NCBI RefSeq assembly: GCF_004799445.1 | Contig: NZ_SSNA01000099.1 | Coordinates: 49,072 to 113,071 of the forward strand | DNA length: 64,000 nt | Direction: 5' to 3' | Source of the DNA: Bradyrhizobium sp. | GTDB taxonomy: Bacteria; Pseudomonadota; Alphaproteobacteria; Rhizobiales; Xanthobacteraceae | Part shown: positions 10,130 to 18,856 of the stretch, one piece after another | How positions within the stretch are numbered: the stretch's first letter is position 1 | Layout of the letters: the number at the start of each line of letters is the position of its first letter | Notes under the pieces: generated by a model | The model's input: only the letters and a program-made list of their open reading frames with translations | Database searches by the model: none | Told to the model about the DNA's origin: nothing | Program-made: the position numbers and the translations under genes

Positions 10130-10943
10130 AGGAATGCCCCGCCCGAAGGCCAACGCGCACCCGCTGCGCGATCTTCAGGAATTCCGGCGTCTCACGAATT
10201 TCCAGGGTGCGGACACGCGGAAAATTGCAGTCGATGATATCGATGATGCGTCCGGGTCGCGGCGACATCACCACGATCTTGGTGGACAGGAACACCGCTT
10301 CCGGAATCGAGTGGGTTACAAACAGGACCGTCTTTCCGGTCTTGTCCCACAATTGCAGCAACTGCTCATTGAGATGGTCGCGGACAATCTCGTCGAGTGC
10401 GCCGAACGGCTCGTCCATCAACAGCAGCTCCGGGTCGAACGACAGCGCGCGGGCGATCGACACCCGCTGCTGCATCCCGCCCGACAACTGCCAGGGAAAC
10501 TTGCGCTCGAAGCCGGTGAGGTTGACCAGCGCCAGATACCGCGCAGCGCGCTGCCGCTGCTCGCTATCGGAAAAACCCATGATCTCCAGTGGCAGCTTCA
10601 GGTTCTTCTCGATCGTGCGCCACGGAAACAGCGCGGGCGCCTGAAACACGTAGCCGTATCTGCGCTCCAGCCGCGCCTGCTCCGCGCTCACGCCGTTGAC
10701 AAGAAGCGTGCCGGATGTCGGTTGCTGCAGATCGGCGATCACGCGCAGCATTGTTGTTTTGCCGCAACCGGAAGGACCGATGAACGAGACAAATTCGCCG
10801 TCCGCGATCTGCAGACTGACATTCGACAGCGCATCGACCTTGCCATCGGCAGTTTCAAACGTCAGCGAGACATTGCGAACGTCCACCGCCAGGCGCTGCT
10901 GCGAAGAAATCAATTCGGCCCTGGCATCCGCTGCGCTGTTCAT
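10119..10943 (-). CDS. ABC transporter ATPase (NitT/TauT/SsuB type)
   Basis: This is the cytoplasmic ATPase that powers the importer encoded downstream. It has Walker A GPSGCGKTT, signature LSGGMQQR, Walker B LLLMDEPFGALD and the switch histidine in LFVTHSIPEAV, all typical of the nitrate/taurine/pyrimidine-type subfamily. The start at 10943 gives 274 residues, the usual length. In-frame ATGs at 11045 and 11123 would add 34 or 60 residues with no recognisable domain, and none of the three has a clear ribosome site, so the start is uncertain. It is the first gene of the operon and is transcribed away from the molybdenum hydroxylase genes across a shared 325-bp spacer. Confidence 0.93.
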   Translation of the reverse strand: MNSAADARAELISSQQRLAVDVRNVSLTFETADGKVDALSNVSLQIADGEFVSFIGPSGCGKTTMLRVIADLQQPTSGTLLVNGVSAEQARLERRYGYVFQAPALFPWRTIEKNLKLPLEIMGFSDSEQRQRAARYLALVNLTGFERKFPWQLSGGMQQRVSIARALSFDPELLLMDEPFGALDEIVRDHLNEQLLQLWDKTGKTVLFVTHSIPEAVFLSTKIVVMSPRPGRIIDIIDCNFPRVRTLEIRETPEFLKIAQRVRVGLRAGHSYDE

Positions 10944-11165
10944 GGCTACTGGCTCGATCGGAGCAACATACGATTCCCGCACGTCTCGCCATAGCGTAAC
11001 GTCCCGATCGTCCAGCTTCAATGCTTTCTGCTGTTGCAGCGTCATCGGCAAATACTGGCAAACACCGCTGCAAATGGCGCGCTCAATGTTTGCGCATGCG
11101 GAGATATTAATGGGCAAGAACAACCATCGGGGCCGAACATGCCCCTATCGGATTTTCAGATAGGA

Positions 11166-11183
11166 AAAAACCGATCGGTTTTT
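11166..11183. promoter_or_regulatory. 18-bp perfect palindrome, candidate operator
   Basis: Five A, CCGATCGG, five T: a perfect 18-bp dyad. Its last two bases are the first two of the TTGACT -35 element described next, so a bound dimer would block that promoter. It lies in the divergent spacer and could act on both operons. The nearest regulator gene in the window is the LysR gene at 25181. The palindrome has no spacer, which is more like TetR or MarR sites than LysR sites. Confidence 0.5.
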
Positions 11184-11210
11184 GACTTGTGCAGGGACGC
11201 GCCTCATACT
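11182..11210 (+). promoter_or_regulatory. Candidate sigma-70-type promoter for the molybdenum hydroxylase operon
   Basis: TTGACT (11182-11187), 17-nt spacer, CATACT (11205-11210). The -35 matches five of six consensus bases and the -10 four of six, at ideal spacing. The predicted transcript would start near 11217, about 50 nt before the ATG at 11269. Confidence 0.5.
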
Positions 11211-11268
11211 TTGATGGCGGACCGCCAACAGCGCAGGATCGCGTTCTGATGGCTTGCATGCGAGCGCC

Positions 11269-12147
11269 ATGAAGCCTGCTTCTTTCAGATATATTTCCGC
11301 GACCTCGCTCGAGCACGCGCTCTCGCTGAAGGCGGAATACGGCGATGACGCGAAATTTCTGGCCGGCGGACAAAGCCTGATCCCGACGATGAATTTTCGC
11401 CTGGCCCGGCCGGCCATCCTCATCGACCTCAACCGGATCGACGGCCTCGGAGCGACCCGGCCATGCGATGGCGGCGGCGCGCGGGTTGGTGCGCTGACCC
11501 GCTATCGCACCCTTGAACGTGATGCAGGCTTCGCCGGCATGTTTCCCTTGATCGCCGAAGCGCTGCCGCATATCGCGCATCCGCAAATCCGCAACCGCGG
11601 CACGATCGGGGGAAATTTGTCGCATGCCGATCCGGCGTCGGAACTCCCGGCGGTCGCCGTCGCGCTCGGTGCCAGATTCCACGTTCAGTCGACAAAACAA
11701 CAACGCTGGTGTGATGCATCGAATTTTTTCGTGGGCGGGCTTACCACCGACCTTCAGTCCGATGAAATGCTGGTGGAGGTCGAGTTGCCGGCGCCGAAAC
11801 CGCGCACCGGCTCGTGCTTCATGGAGATTGCGCGCCGTCGCGGCGACTTTGCCATTGCCGGCGTCGCGGCGACGATGACGTTGGGCGAACGTGATGAATG
11901 TATCCATGTCAGGCTGGTCTTTTGCGGGGTGGGTGAAACCCCTGCCGACGCTAGTTCGGTCGCCGAAATTCTCAGGGGACACGCGCCGACCGAACAAGCG
12001 ATTCGCGACGTCGCGGCGGCCGCACAGGCAATGATAGACCCGAGCGGCAGCGTTCATGCCACCGCCGATTATCAGCGCCATATTGCCGGCGTGCTCACCG
12101 AGCGGGCCCTGCAGACGGCTTATCAGCGGGCGCGCCATGGACATTGA
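11269..12147 (+). CDS. Molybdenum hydroxylase FAD-binding subunit (CoxM/XdhB type)
   Basis: This medium subunit carries FAD and passes electrons from the FeS subunit to the final acceptor. The FAD-binding signatures are present: AGGQSLIP near residue 34 and RNRGTIGGNLSHADPASE near residue 110, followed by the CO-dehydrogenase flavoprotein C-terminal domain. The length of 292 residues is normal. The ATG at 11269 was preferred to one 15 nt upstream because the FAD domain starts directly at MKPASFRY. It overlaps the FeS subunit gene by 11 nt. The order FAD, FeS, Mo is that of CODH/nicotine-dehydrogenase-like operons. Its position beside a barbiturase operon makes uracil/thymine oxidation an attractive but untested role. 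Confidence 0.92.
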   Translation: MKPASFRYISATSLEHALSLKAEYGDDAKFLAGGQSLIPTMNFRLARPAILIDLNRIDGLGATRPCDGGGARVGALTRYRTLERDAGFAGMFPLIAEALPHIAHPQIRNRGTIGGNLSHADPASELPAVAVALGARFHVQSTKQQRWCDASNFFVGGLTTDLQSDEMLVEVELPAPKPRTGSCFMEIARRRGDFAIAGVAATMTLGERDECIHVRLVFCGVGETPADASSVAEILRGHAPTEQAIRDVAAAAQAMIDPSGSVHATADYQRHIAGVLTERALQTAYQRARHGH

Positions 12148-12619
12148 CGACCACGAAATTACGATCTCTGTGAATGGCGTGCGATACCAGCGCCGCGTCG
12201 AATCGCGCATGCTGCTGAGCGACTTCCTTCGCCACGATCTGGGCCTCGCCGGTACCCATGTCGGCTGCGAGCACGGCGTGTGCGGCGCTTGCACCGTCCT
12301 GCTCGACGGCCAGCCGGTGCGCTCATGCCTGATGTTCGCCGTGCAAGCCGAGAAACACGAAATCTCGACCGTTGAGGGCGTTGCGGGCGGGGATGGGGAA
12401 TATCACCCGCTGCAGCAGGCGATGCACGATCATCACGGCCTGCAATGCGGCTACTGTACGCCCGGCATTCTCATGACCATGACGGCATTTCTCGAGGAAA
12501 ACCGCTCACCCAGCGAAGAGGAGGTCCGGGAGGCACTCTCGGGAAACCTGTGCCGCTGCACCGGCTATCAGAACATCGTCGATGCCGTGATGGCGGCGGC
12601 GAAGCGGATGCGGGGCTAA
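12137..12619 (+). CDS. Molybdenum hydroxylase [2Fe-2S] subunit (CoxS type)
   Basis: This is a small subunit of 160 residues with two [2Fe-2S] clusters. The plant-ferredoxin-type cluster is bound by Cys44, 49, 52 and 64 (CEHGVCGAC then C), and the second cluster by Cys104, 107, 139 and 141 (CGYC and CRC). It carries electrons from the molybdenum centre to FAD. The start at 12137 lies inside the end of the FAD subunit gene; an ATG at 12056 is in frame but would add 27 unrelated residues. All eight cysteines are intact, so the subunit should be functional. Confidence 0.95.
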   Translation: MDIDDHEITISVNGVRYQRRVESRMLLSDFLRHDLGLAGTHVGCEHGVCGACTVLLDGQPVRSCLMFAVQAEKHEISTVEGVAGGDGEYHPLQQAMHDHHGLQCGYCTPGILMTMTAFLEENRSPSEEEVREALSGNLCRCTGYQNIVDAVMAAAKRMRG

Positions 12620-12623
12620 CCTC

Positions 12624-14966
12624 ATGTCCACCCGCACGTTCGGAGAGCCAATCAAGCGCAACGAGGACCGCCGGCTTCTCACCGGCCAGGCGCTGTTCAT
12701 CGACGACGTCGAGCTGCCGGGGATGTTGCACGCGGCGTTTCTGCGCAGCCAGGTCGCGCATGCGCGAATTCGCAAGATCGATGTCTCGCGGGCGCTGCGG
12801 CGGCCCGGCGTGGTCGCCGCCTACGTCGCCGACGACCTCGGCGACTACTGGAAGCCCGGCCCCCTGCTGGTGCCCCCTCCCCCGATAGCCGGTATCGTCT
12901 TCAACCAGCGCACCCAGGTCCCGCTCGCCAAGAACAAGGTCCGCCATGTCGGCGAGCCCCTAGTCATCGTGATCGCGGAAAGCCGCTATATCGCCGAGGA
13001 CGCGCTCGACGATATCGACATCGAGCTCGAGCAGCTGCCGGCCGTGGTCGATATCGAACAAGGGCTGAAAGCCGGATCGGCGCTGGTGCACGAGGATTTG
13101 GATTCCAACGTGTCAGCCCATGTCCGCCAAACCAAGGGCAATTATGCCACCGCGGCGGCAAAGGCCGATCACATCATCAAGCGCCAGTTCCGCTATGAGC
13201 ACGGCATTTCATCGCCGATCGAAACCCGCGGCGTCGTCGCACAGTGGGATAAGCGCGCCAACCAGATGACGATATGGGACACCACCCAGGCGCCGGTGTT
13301 CATCCGCAACGGCCTTGCCGGCATGCTGGGACTGAGCGAACGGCAGGTTCGCGTGATCGCGCCCTTCGTCGGCGGCGGCTTCGGGCCGAAGATCATGATG
13401 TTCTATCCCGAGGAGGTGCTGCTGCCCTGGGTGTCGATGAAGCTGAACCGGCCGATCAAATGGATCGAGGACCGGCTCGAGCACTTCTTCGCCACCACCC
13501 ATGAGCGCGGACAGATCCATGATGCCGAAATGGCGCTGACGCGCGATGGCCGGATCCTCGGCATCAAGGACGTGTTCCTGCACGATGGCGGGGCCTACGA
13601 TCCCTACGGCCTGACGGTGCCGATCAACAGCCAGTGCACCCTGCTCGGCCCCTATGTCGTGCCGAACTACGACAGCACCTTCACGCAGGTTTTCACCAAT
13701 CTGACGCTGGTGACGCCCTATCGCGGCGCCGGACGCCAGCACGGCGTATTCGTCATGGAGCGCTTGCTCGACTTCGCCGCGCATGAATTGAACATCGATC
13801 GTGCCGAGATCCGGCGGCGGAATCTGATCCCGGCCGATGCGTTCCCTTACAAGAATGAAATCATCTTTCAGGACTTCCAGCCGCTCGAATATGACAGCGG
13901 CAATTACGAGCCGGTGCTCGACATGGCGCTGAAGGCGATCGGGTACAACGCTTTCAGGGAGGAGCAGGCCGCGGCGCGCCGGCAAGGCCGCCATCTTGGC
14001 ATCGGCGTGGCCTGTTACGTCGAAGGCACCGGCATCGGACCCTATGAAGGGGCCAAGGTTCAGGTGCAATCGAACGGCAAAGTCAGCATCGCCACCGGGA
14101 TCGGCACCCAGGGACAAGGCCACTTCACCGTCTTTGCCCAGATCGCCGCCGATCAGTTGGGCGTCGCGGTCACCGATGTCGACGTCGTCACCGGCGATAC
14201 CGATCAGTTCTATTGGGGCGCCGGCACCTTTGCCAGCCGCGGCGCGGTGGTCGCCGGCAATGCCGTCAACGAAGCCTCAAAGGTGGTGCGGAAAAAGGCG
14301 CTGAAGCTTGCAAGCGACCTGTTCGAATGCGCCGAGGAAGACCTCGTGCTCGAGGACGGCAAGGTTTCGATCGTCGGAATTCCCGAAAAATTCGTTCGCC
14401 TTGGCGATCTCGCAGGCCGCGCCAACCCGATGCGCGGGGCGGTCCAGCCGGGCACCGAACCGGGACTGGAATCGACGCAGTATTTCGGACCGCCGATGGG
14501 CGCGACGGCGAATGGCGTCCACGCCATGATCGTGGAAATGGACCCGCGGACCTTCGATCTAAAGATCCTGAAATATGTCGTGGTGCATGATTGCGGCACC
14601 GTGATCAACCCGATGATCCTCGCGGGCCAGATCCATGGCGGCGTGGCGCAGGGAATCGGCAACGCGTTTTACGAAAAACTGGTGTTCGACGACCAGGGCC
14701 AGCTCCTGAACGCTTCGCTGGCGGATTACCTGCTGCCGACCGCACTCGAAGTGCCGCGGGTGGAACTTGGCCACACCGTGACGAAGTCGCCGCTCAACCC
14801 GATGGGCATCAAGGGAGCGGGCGAAGCGGGGGCGATTCCGGTCGGACCGCTGTTCGCGCAGGCGATCGAGGACGCGCTCGATCTGGAGCGCCGTGGCGTC
14901 GAATTGCTGGAGATTCCGCTCAGCCCGAGCCGGCTGTTTGAACTGACCCGCAACGCGCCGGGCTAG
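12624..14966 (+). CDS. Molybdenum hydroxylase large subunit (CoxL/XdhA type, Mo-cofactor binding)
   Basis: This is the catalytic subunit of 780 residues. It hydroxylates a heterocycle or aldehyde next to nitrogen, using water and the molybdopterin-cytosine-dinucleotide cofactor. The N-terminal a/b-hammerhead domain starts at GEPIKRNEDRRLLTG. Cofactor loops include GGGFGPK near residue 250 and TPYRGAGRQ near residue 365. The catalytic glutamate is E734 in GIKGAGEAGAIP. The active-site loop is YRGAGR, not the AYRCSFR of true CO dehydrogenase, so CO oxidation is ruled out. The substrate is unknown; neighbours point to a pyrimidine, and oxidation of uracil to barbiturate would feed the enzyme at 19919. 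It is the third gene of the operon, 4 nt after the FeS subunit. Confidence 0.93.
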   Translation: MSTRTFGEPIKRNEDRRLLTGQALFIDDVELPGMLHAAFLRSQVAHARIRKIDVSRALRRPGVVAAYVADDLGDYWKPGPLLVPPPPIAGIVFNQRTQVPLAKNKVRHVGEPLVIVIAESRYIAEDALDDIDIELEQLPAVVDIEQGLKAGSALVHEDLDSNVSAHVRQTKGNYATAAAKADHIIKRQFRYEHGISSPIETRGVVAQWDKRANQMTIWDTTQAPVFIRNGLAGMLGLSERQVRVIAPFVGGGFGPKIMMFYPEEVLLPWVSMKLNRPIKWIEDRLEHFFATTHERGQIHDAEMALTRDGRILGIKDVFLHDGGAYDPYGLTVPINSQCTLLGPYVVPNYDSTFTQVFTNLTLVTPYRGAGRQHGVFVMERLLDFAAHELNIDRAEIRRRNLIPADAFPYKNEIIFQDFQPLEYDSGNYEPVLDMALKAIGYNAFREEQAAARRQGRHLGIGVACYVEGTGIGPYEGAKVQVQSNGKVSIATGIGTQGQGHFTVFAQIAADQLGVAVTDVDVVTGDTDQFYWGAGTFASRGAVVAGNAVNEASKVVRKKALKLASDLFECAEEDLVLEDGKVSIVGIPEKFVRLGDLAGRANPMRGAVQPGTEPGLESTQYFGPPMGATANGVHAMIVEMDPRTFDLKILKYVVVHDCGTVINPMILAGQIHGGVAQGIGNAFYEKLVFDDQGQLLNASLADYLLPTALEVPRVELGHTVTKSPLNPMGIKGAGEAGAIPVGPLFAQAIEDALDLERRGVELLEIPLSPSRLFELTRNAPG

Positions 14967-14988
14967 CAATCCTCAGGATGCCACACAG

Positions 14989-15849
14989 ATGATCCTCATC
15001 ACCGGTGCGGGTGGCAAGACCGGCAAGGCGATTATCAAGGCGCTGGTCGCCCGCGGCGCGCCGGTGCGCGCCTTCGTCCGAAATCCCGTGCATGAGGTCG
15101 CCCTGAAAGCCCTCGGTGTTCGTGAAACCGTCACGGGTGAGATGGACGACCCGCAAGCGTTGTCCCAGGCGACACGGGGAACGGAAGCGATCTATCACAT
15201 CTGCCCGAACGTCAGTCCGCACGAAGTCTCCTTTGCGAAGGCGCTCGTCGATAGCGCTGCCCGTTCCGGCGTGCCCCGATTGGTCTATCATTCCGTCCTG
15301 CATCCGCAGATCGAGGCAATGCCGCATCACTGGAGCAAGCTGCGGGTCGAGGAGATGCTGTTCACCTCCCCGCTCGACATCACCATCCTGCAACCCACCG
15401 CCTACATGCAGAACTGCCTCGCCGAATGGGATCGCATGGTCAAAGACGGCATCTATCGCGTGCCCTATCCGATCGAAACCCGGCTCAGTCTTGTCGACCT
15501 CGATGATGTTGCGGACGTAGCGGCCATCGTCCTGACCAACGCCGGCCATTCCGGCGCCACCTACGAACTGGTCGGCACGCCGCCGCTCAGCCAGATCGAG
15601 ATCGCGGAAACCTTCGGCAAGGCACTGAAGAAGCCCGTCTGCGCCGAAGCCGAGGCCAACGAAAGCTGGGACCATCGCGCCCGCGCAGCCGGCATGGACG
15701 ACCATTCGCGCGAGACGCTGACAAAAATGTTTCGCGCCTACGCGCGCGACGGCCTCAAGGGCAATTGCAATGTGCTCGGCTGGCTGCTCGGACGTCCGCC
15801 AACCTCGCTTGCCGGTTTCGCGGCACGCATCGCCGCAGCTCAGGCATGA
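14989..15849 (+). CDS. NmrA-like NAD(P)-binding protein (atypical short-chain dehydrogenase family)
   Basis: A 286-residue Rossmann protein beginning ILITGAGGKTGKAIIKAL, the glycine-rich dinucleotide site of the NmrA/quinone-oxidoreductase-2 type (G-x-x-G-x-x-G). The tyrosine/lysine catalytic pair of classical SDR enzymes is not evident, so it may be a redox sensor or a reductase of the SDR-a family. It lies 22 nt after the molybdenum hydroxylase large subunit and is probably in the same operon. It could handle a product or electron acceptor of that enzyme, but no substrate can be named. Its last 10 nt overlap, tail to tail, the end of the amidase gene on the other strand. Confidence 0.85.
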   Translation: MILITGAGGKTGKAIIKALVARGAPVRAFVRNPVHEVALKALGVRETVTGEMDDPQALSQATRGTEAIYHICPNVSPHEVSFAKALVDSAARSGVPRLVYHSVLHPQIEAMPHHWSKLRVEEMLFTSPLDITILQPTAYMQNCLAEWDRMVKDGIYRVPYPIETRLSLVDLDDVADVAAIVLTNAGHSGATYELVGTPPLSQIEIAETFGKALKKPVCAEAEANESWDHRARAAGMDDHSRETLTKMFRAYARDGLKGNCNVLGWLLGRPPTSLAGFAARIAAAQA

Positions 15850-17249
15850 GGCGGCCAGCCCACGGGGTGGAGCTGCTGCACGATCTTCATGACGGACAGA
15901 ATCAACGGTTCCTCGAAACGTGGGCCGACGACCTGGATTCCAACCGGCAATCCATCGGCGGTCTGGCCGGCCGGCACGCTTCCGCCGGGCAGGCTCATCA
16001 GCGTGATCAGGAACGAGCCGGCGATCCAGTCGGTGTAATTGTCGAGCTTCTTGCCGTTGACCAGCGTCGGAAAATTCATCTCCACCGGAAACTGCTTTAC
16101 CGGCGACTGCGGCGTGATCAACAGATCATATCGTTCGAAGAATTCCGCGAAACGCTGAAACAACTGCGCACGCTTCTGCTCGGACGCCGCAAAATCCAGC
16201 GGGGTCACCTTGAGGCCCGCCTTGACGTTGCCCTTCAAATTGGCGCCGAATTCTTCGAGATGTTCCAGATTGGCGAACTGCTGCCCGACCATCCAAAGCC
16301 CGCGCCACGCCTGATAAGGCGACTTGCCGTCAGAGATGTCGAACGCGATCTCGTCCACCGTCGCGCCGGCATCGCGCAGCGACATCGCGGCTTTCCGGCA
16401 GATGTCGTCGATCTCCGGTTCGACGCCGATGCCCGCGATATCGGAGACATAAGCAATGCGCAGGCCCTTCACGTCATGGGCCCTCGCCACGATCGCCCGG
16501 GCGCTGGCCCAGGGCGGCGCGACCGAAATCGGCGATGCGCGGCTGAAGCCGACCATCGCATCCAGCATCAGCGCGGCATCCTCCGCCGTGCGTGCCAAGG
16601 GACCGTGAACCTGGCCGGGGTCCCAGGCCAACGGCATCGGCCAGTTCGGCGTCAATCCCGGGGTCGGCCGGATGCCGACGATTCCGCAGAACGACGCCGG
16701 CATGCGGATCGAACAGCCGAAATCCGTGCCTTGCGCCAACGGCACCATCCCAGTCGCCACCGCGACCGCCGATCCCCCGGAAGACCCCGCGGGGCTCAAT
16801 GCCGGGTTCCAGGGATTTCGGGTTACCCCGAACACGTCGTTGAAGGTATTGGCGCCGGCGGCAAACTCGGGCGTGTTGGTCTTGCCGAGCACAATGGCGC
16901 CGGCCGCCTTCAGGCGCCGTACCGCTTCGGCATCCTCGGTCGGCACATTGTCGCTGAACAGCGGCGAGCCGTAGGTGGTGCGGATGCCCGCCGTCGGCGT
17001 CACGTCCTTGATCGCGACCGGCAATCCGTGCAGCGCGCCCAACGCATCCCCGCGCATCACGGCCGCTTCAGCGTCCCTTGCCAACGCGCGCGCGGCATCG
17101 GCCACCAGCGTCACGATGGCATTGAGCTTCGGGTTCACGCGCGCAATGGTCGCGAGATGGGCGTCAAGCACCTCGACCGGGCTCACCGCCTTGGCAGCAA
17201 CCATCGACGCCAGTTCGACGGCGGTCTTGCGGCTCAGATTTTTGGTCAT
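15840..17249 (-). CDS. Amidase-signature hydrolase (possible ureidomalonase or carbamoyl hydrolase)
   Basis: A 469-residue amidase-signature enzyme, which hydrolyses C-N bonds of amides. The Lys-Ser(cis)-Ser triad is visible as K81 (PVAIKD), S156 (PAGSSGGSA) and S180 (QGTDFGCSIR). The residue before the nucleophile is Cys, where most family members have Gly (GGS-I-R). It is the seventh and last gene of the minus-strand operon HyuA-HyuB-barbiturase-importer-amidase, 12 nt after the permease. The product of barbiturase is ureidomalonate, which needs an amidohydrolase to give malonate and urea, so this gene is the natural candidate. Family membership is clear; that reaction is inference. Confidence 0.9.
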   Translation of the reverse strand: MTKNLSRKTAVELASMVAAKAVSPVEVLDAHLATIARVNPKLNAIVTLVADAARALARDAEAAVMRGDALGALHGLPVAIKDVTPTAGIRTTYGSPLFSDNVPTEDAEAVRRLKAAGAIVLGKTNTPEFAAGANTFNDVFGVTRNPWNPALSPAGSSGGSAVAVATGMVPLAQGTDFGCSIRMPASFCGIVGIRPTPGLTPNWPMPLAWDPGQVHGPLARTAEDAALMLDAMVGFSRASPISVAPPWASARAIVARAHDVKGLRIAYVSDIAGIGVEPEIDDICRKAAMSLRDAGATVDEIAFDISDGKSPYQAWRGLWMVGQQFANLEHLEEFGANLKGNVKAGLKVTPLDFAASEQKRAQLFQRFAEFFERYDLLITPQSPVKQFPVEMNFPTLVNGKKLDNYTDWIAGSFLITLMSLPGGSVPAGQTADGLPVGIQVVGPRFEEPLILSVMKIVQQLHPVGWPPHA

Positions 17250-17261
17250 ATCGGTTTTCCG

Positions 17262-18017
17262 TTACTTGCCTGACCAGTGCACGAAGCGACGCTCGATCGT
17301 GAGGAACAGGAGATTAAGACCATAGCCGAGCGCGCCGGCAGCGAAGATCGCCGCATACATGTCGGGCATGTCGAATAGCTGCTGCGCCTCGAACACGCGC
17401 TGGCCAAGTCCATCGGTCGAGCCGATGAACATCTCGGCAACCACCACGATCACCAGTGCCAGCGACACGCCGTTGCGCAGGCCTACAAAGGTCTGCGGCA
17501 GCGATTCCAGCAGCATCACGTCCCAGAGCACCCTGAGGCGGGATGCGCCCATCACCCGCGCCGCCAAAATTCGCGTCTTGCGCGCGTTCATCACGCCGTA
17601 GGCGACATTGAACAGAATCACCAGCGCCGCGCCGAAAGCGGCCACCGAAATCTTGGTGCGGTCGCCGACGCCGAACAGCACCAGAAACAGCGGAAACATC
17701 GCCGAAGCCGGCGTCGAGCGGAAGAAATCGATCAGGAATTCAACGGAGCGATAGACCTTTTCCGACGATCCCAGCAAAATACCGAGCGGGATCGCGATGA
17801 CCGCGGCAATCGCCGTTGAGTAGACCGTGCGCTCAACGGTCTTGAGGAAATCGACGCCCAGCTTGCCGCTGGTCATCCCGATCCACATCGCGCGGAATGT
17901 CGCGATTGGCGACGGCAGCAAAACGGGATCAACCACCCGCGCCCAGACCGTCAGCGACCAGACCGCGAGCAGCACCGCGACGCCGACAAATGGAAGCAAT
18001 CCCTGCAAACGTTTCAT
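17262..18017 (-). CDS. ABC transporter permease (SsuC/TauC type)
   Basis: A 251-residue permease with five to six membrane helices. The BPD_transp_1 coupling region is around ARVMGASRLRVLWDVMLLESLP. It forms the channel of the second NMT1-type importer. It starts 7 nt after the ATPase gene and ends 12 nt before the amidase, within the barbiturase operon. Unlike the first importer there is a single permease gene, so a homodimeric channel is expected. Confidence 0.92.
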   Translation of the reverse strand: MKRLQGLLPFVGVAVLLAVWSLTVWARVVDPVLLPSPIATFRAMWIGMTSGKLGVDFLKTVERTVYSTAIAAVIAIPLGILLGSSEKVYRSVEFLIDFFRSTPASAMFPLFLVLFGVGDRTKISVAAFGAALVILFNVAYGVMNARKTRILAARVMGASRLRVLWDVMLLESLPQTFVGLRNGVSLALVIVVVAEMFIGSTDGLGQRVFEAQQLFDMPDMYAAIFAAGALGYGLNLLFLTIERRFVHWSGK

Positions 18018-18024
18018 GGTCGCC

Positions 18025-18849
18025 TCATCCCTTGCGAACCTCGCGCTGGAATATTTCGAGACAGTGCGCCTTGGTGCTGATGAAGTCGGCCTCCGACATC
18101 GTCCCGGGGGTTCGCGGCCGTGGCGCGTCGTAATGGACGAATTCGACGGCGCGCGCGGGATGGCGCGACAGCAGCAGGATCCGATCCGAAAGGTACACCG
18201 CCTCTTCCAGATCGTGCGAAACCAGGACCGTCGTCGTGGACGTCTCTACAAAGATGCGCTGCAGCTGCTCGCGCATGAACAGCGTCATTTCATAATCCAG
18301 CGCGGAAAATGGTTCGTCGAGAAACAGGATTTCGGGTTCGACGATCAGCGCCCGCATGATCGAGACCAGCTGCTGCTGACCGCCGGACATCTGGTAGGGG
18401 TATAGATTGAGGTCGATCTTGACATTGAGGCCGGCGACGATCTTCTCCACGCGGGTGATGCGCTCGGCCTTCGGCACCCCCATCACCCTGAGGGGATAGG
18501 CGATATTGTCGAAGGCGCGCAGCCAGGGAAACATCGCTTCGCGATAATTCTGGAACACATAGCCGAACTTGATCTGGCTGAGCGGCTGTCCGTCGAACAG
18601 GATTTCTCCGGCATCGACCGGAAACAGCCCCGCGATCATGTTGATCAGCGTACTCTTGCCGCAGCCATTGGGACCGAACACCGACATCAGCTTGCCGCGC
18701 GGGATATCGAAGTCGAAATTGTCGTAGATGGTGGCGTCGGAGAATCGCTTGGTCAGCCCGCGGATGGTGACGTGGGGAGCCGTGCGCCGCGCGGCTTCGC
18801 GGGCATTGTCTGTCAATTCGATGCTCGCGGCGGGCTGTGCTCCGGCCAC
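18025..18849 (-). CDS. ABC transporter ATPase (NitT/TauT type)
   Basis: The ATPase of the second NMT1-type importer, 274 residues. It has Walker A GPNGCGKST, signature MSGGQQQL, Walker B ILFLDEPFSALD and switch region VLVSHDLEEAV. I chose the GTG at 18849, which follows GAGG by five to six bases and lies 7 nt beyond the stop of the binding-protein gene. An ATG at 18930 in the same frame would overlap the binding-protein gene by more than 70 nt and add unrelated residues. The signature has MSGGQQQL where LSGGQQQR is usual, a mild divergence. Confidence 0.92.
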   Translation of the reverse strand: MAGAQPAASIELTDNAREAARRTAPHVTIRGLTKRFSDATIYDNFDFDIPRGKLMSVFGPNGCGKSTLINMIAGLFPVDAGEILFDGQPLSQIKFGYVFQNYREAMFPWLRAFDNIAYPLRVMGVPKAERITRVEKIVAGLNVKIDLNLYPYQMSGGQQQLVSIMRALIVEPEILFLDEPFSALDYEMTLFMREQLQRIFVETSTTTVLVSHDLEEAVYLSDRILLLSRHPARAVEFVHYDAPRPRTPGTMSEADFISTKAHCLEIFQREVRKG

Positions 18850-18856
18850 CGGCGCC

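Larger units (their letters stand above)
10944..11268. other. Divergent spacer between importer operon and molybdenum hydroxylase operon
   Basis: No gene is supported here, apart from the possible longer 5' end of the ATPase gene up to 11123. It holds the palindrome and promoter described separately (11166-11210). An AT-rich patch around 11101-11112 could carry the opposite promoter, but no good -35/-10 pair is visible for it. Confidence 0.6.

Noticed and set aside
12624..14966. CO dehydrogenase large subunit
   Set aside because: The active-site loop reads YRGAGR rather than AYRCSFR, so it is a general molybdenum hydroxylase.
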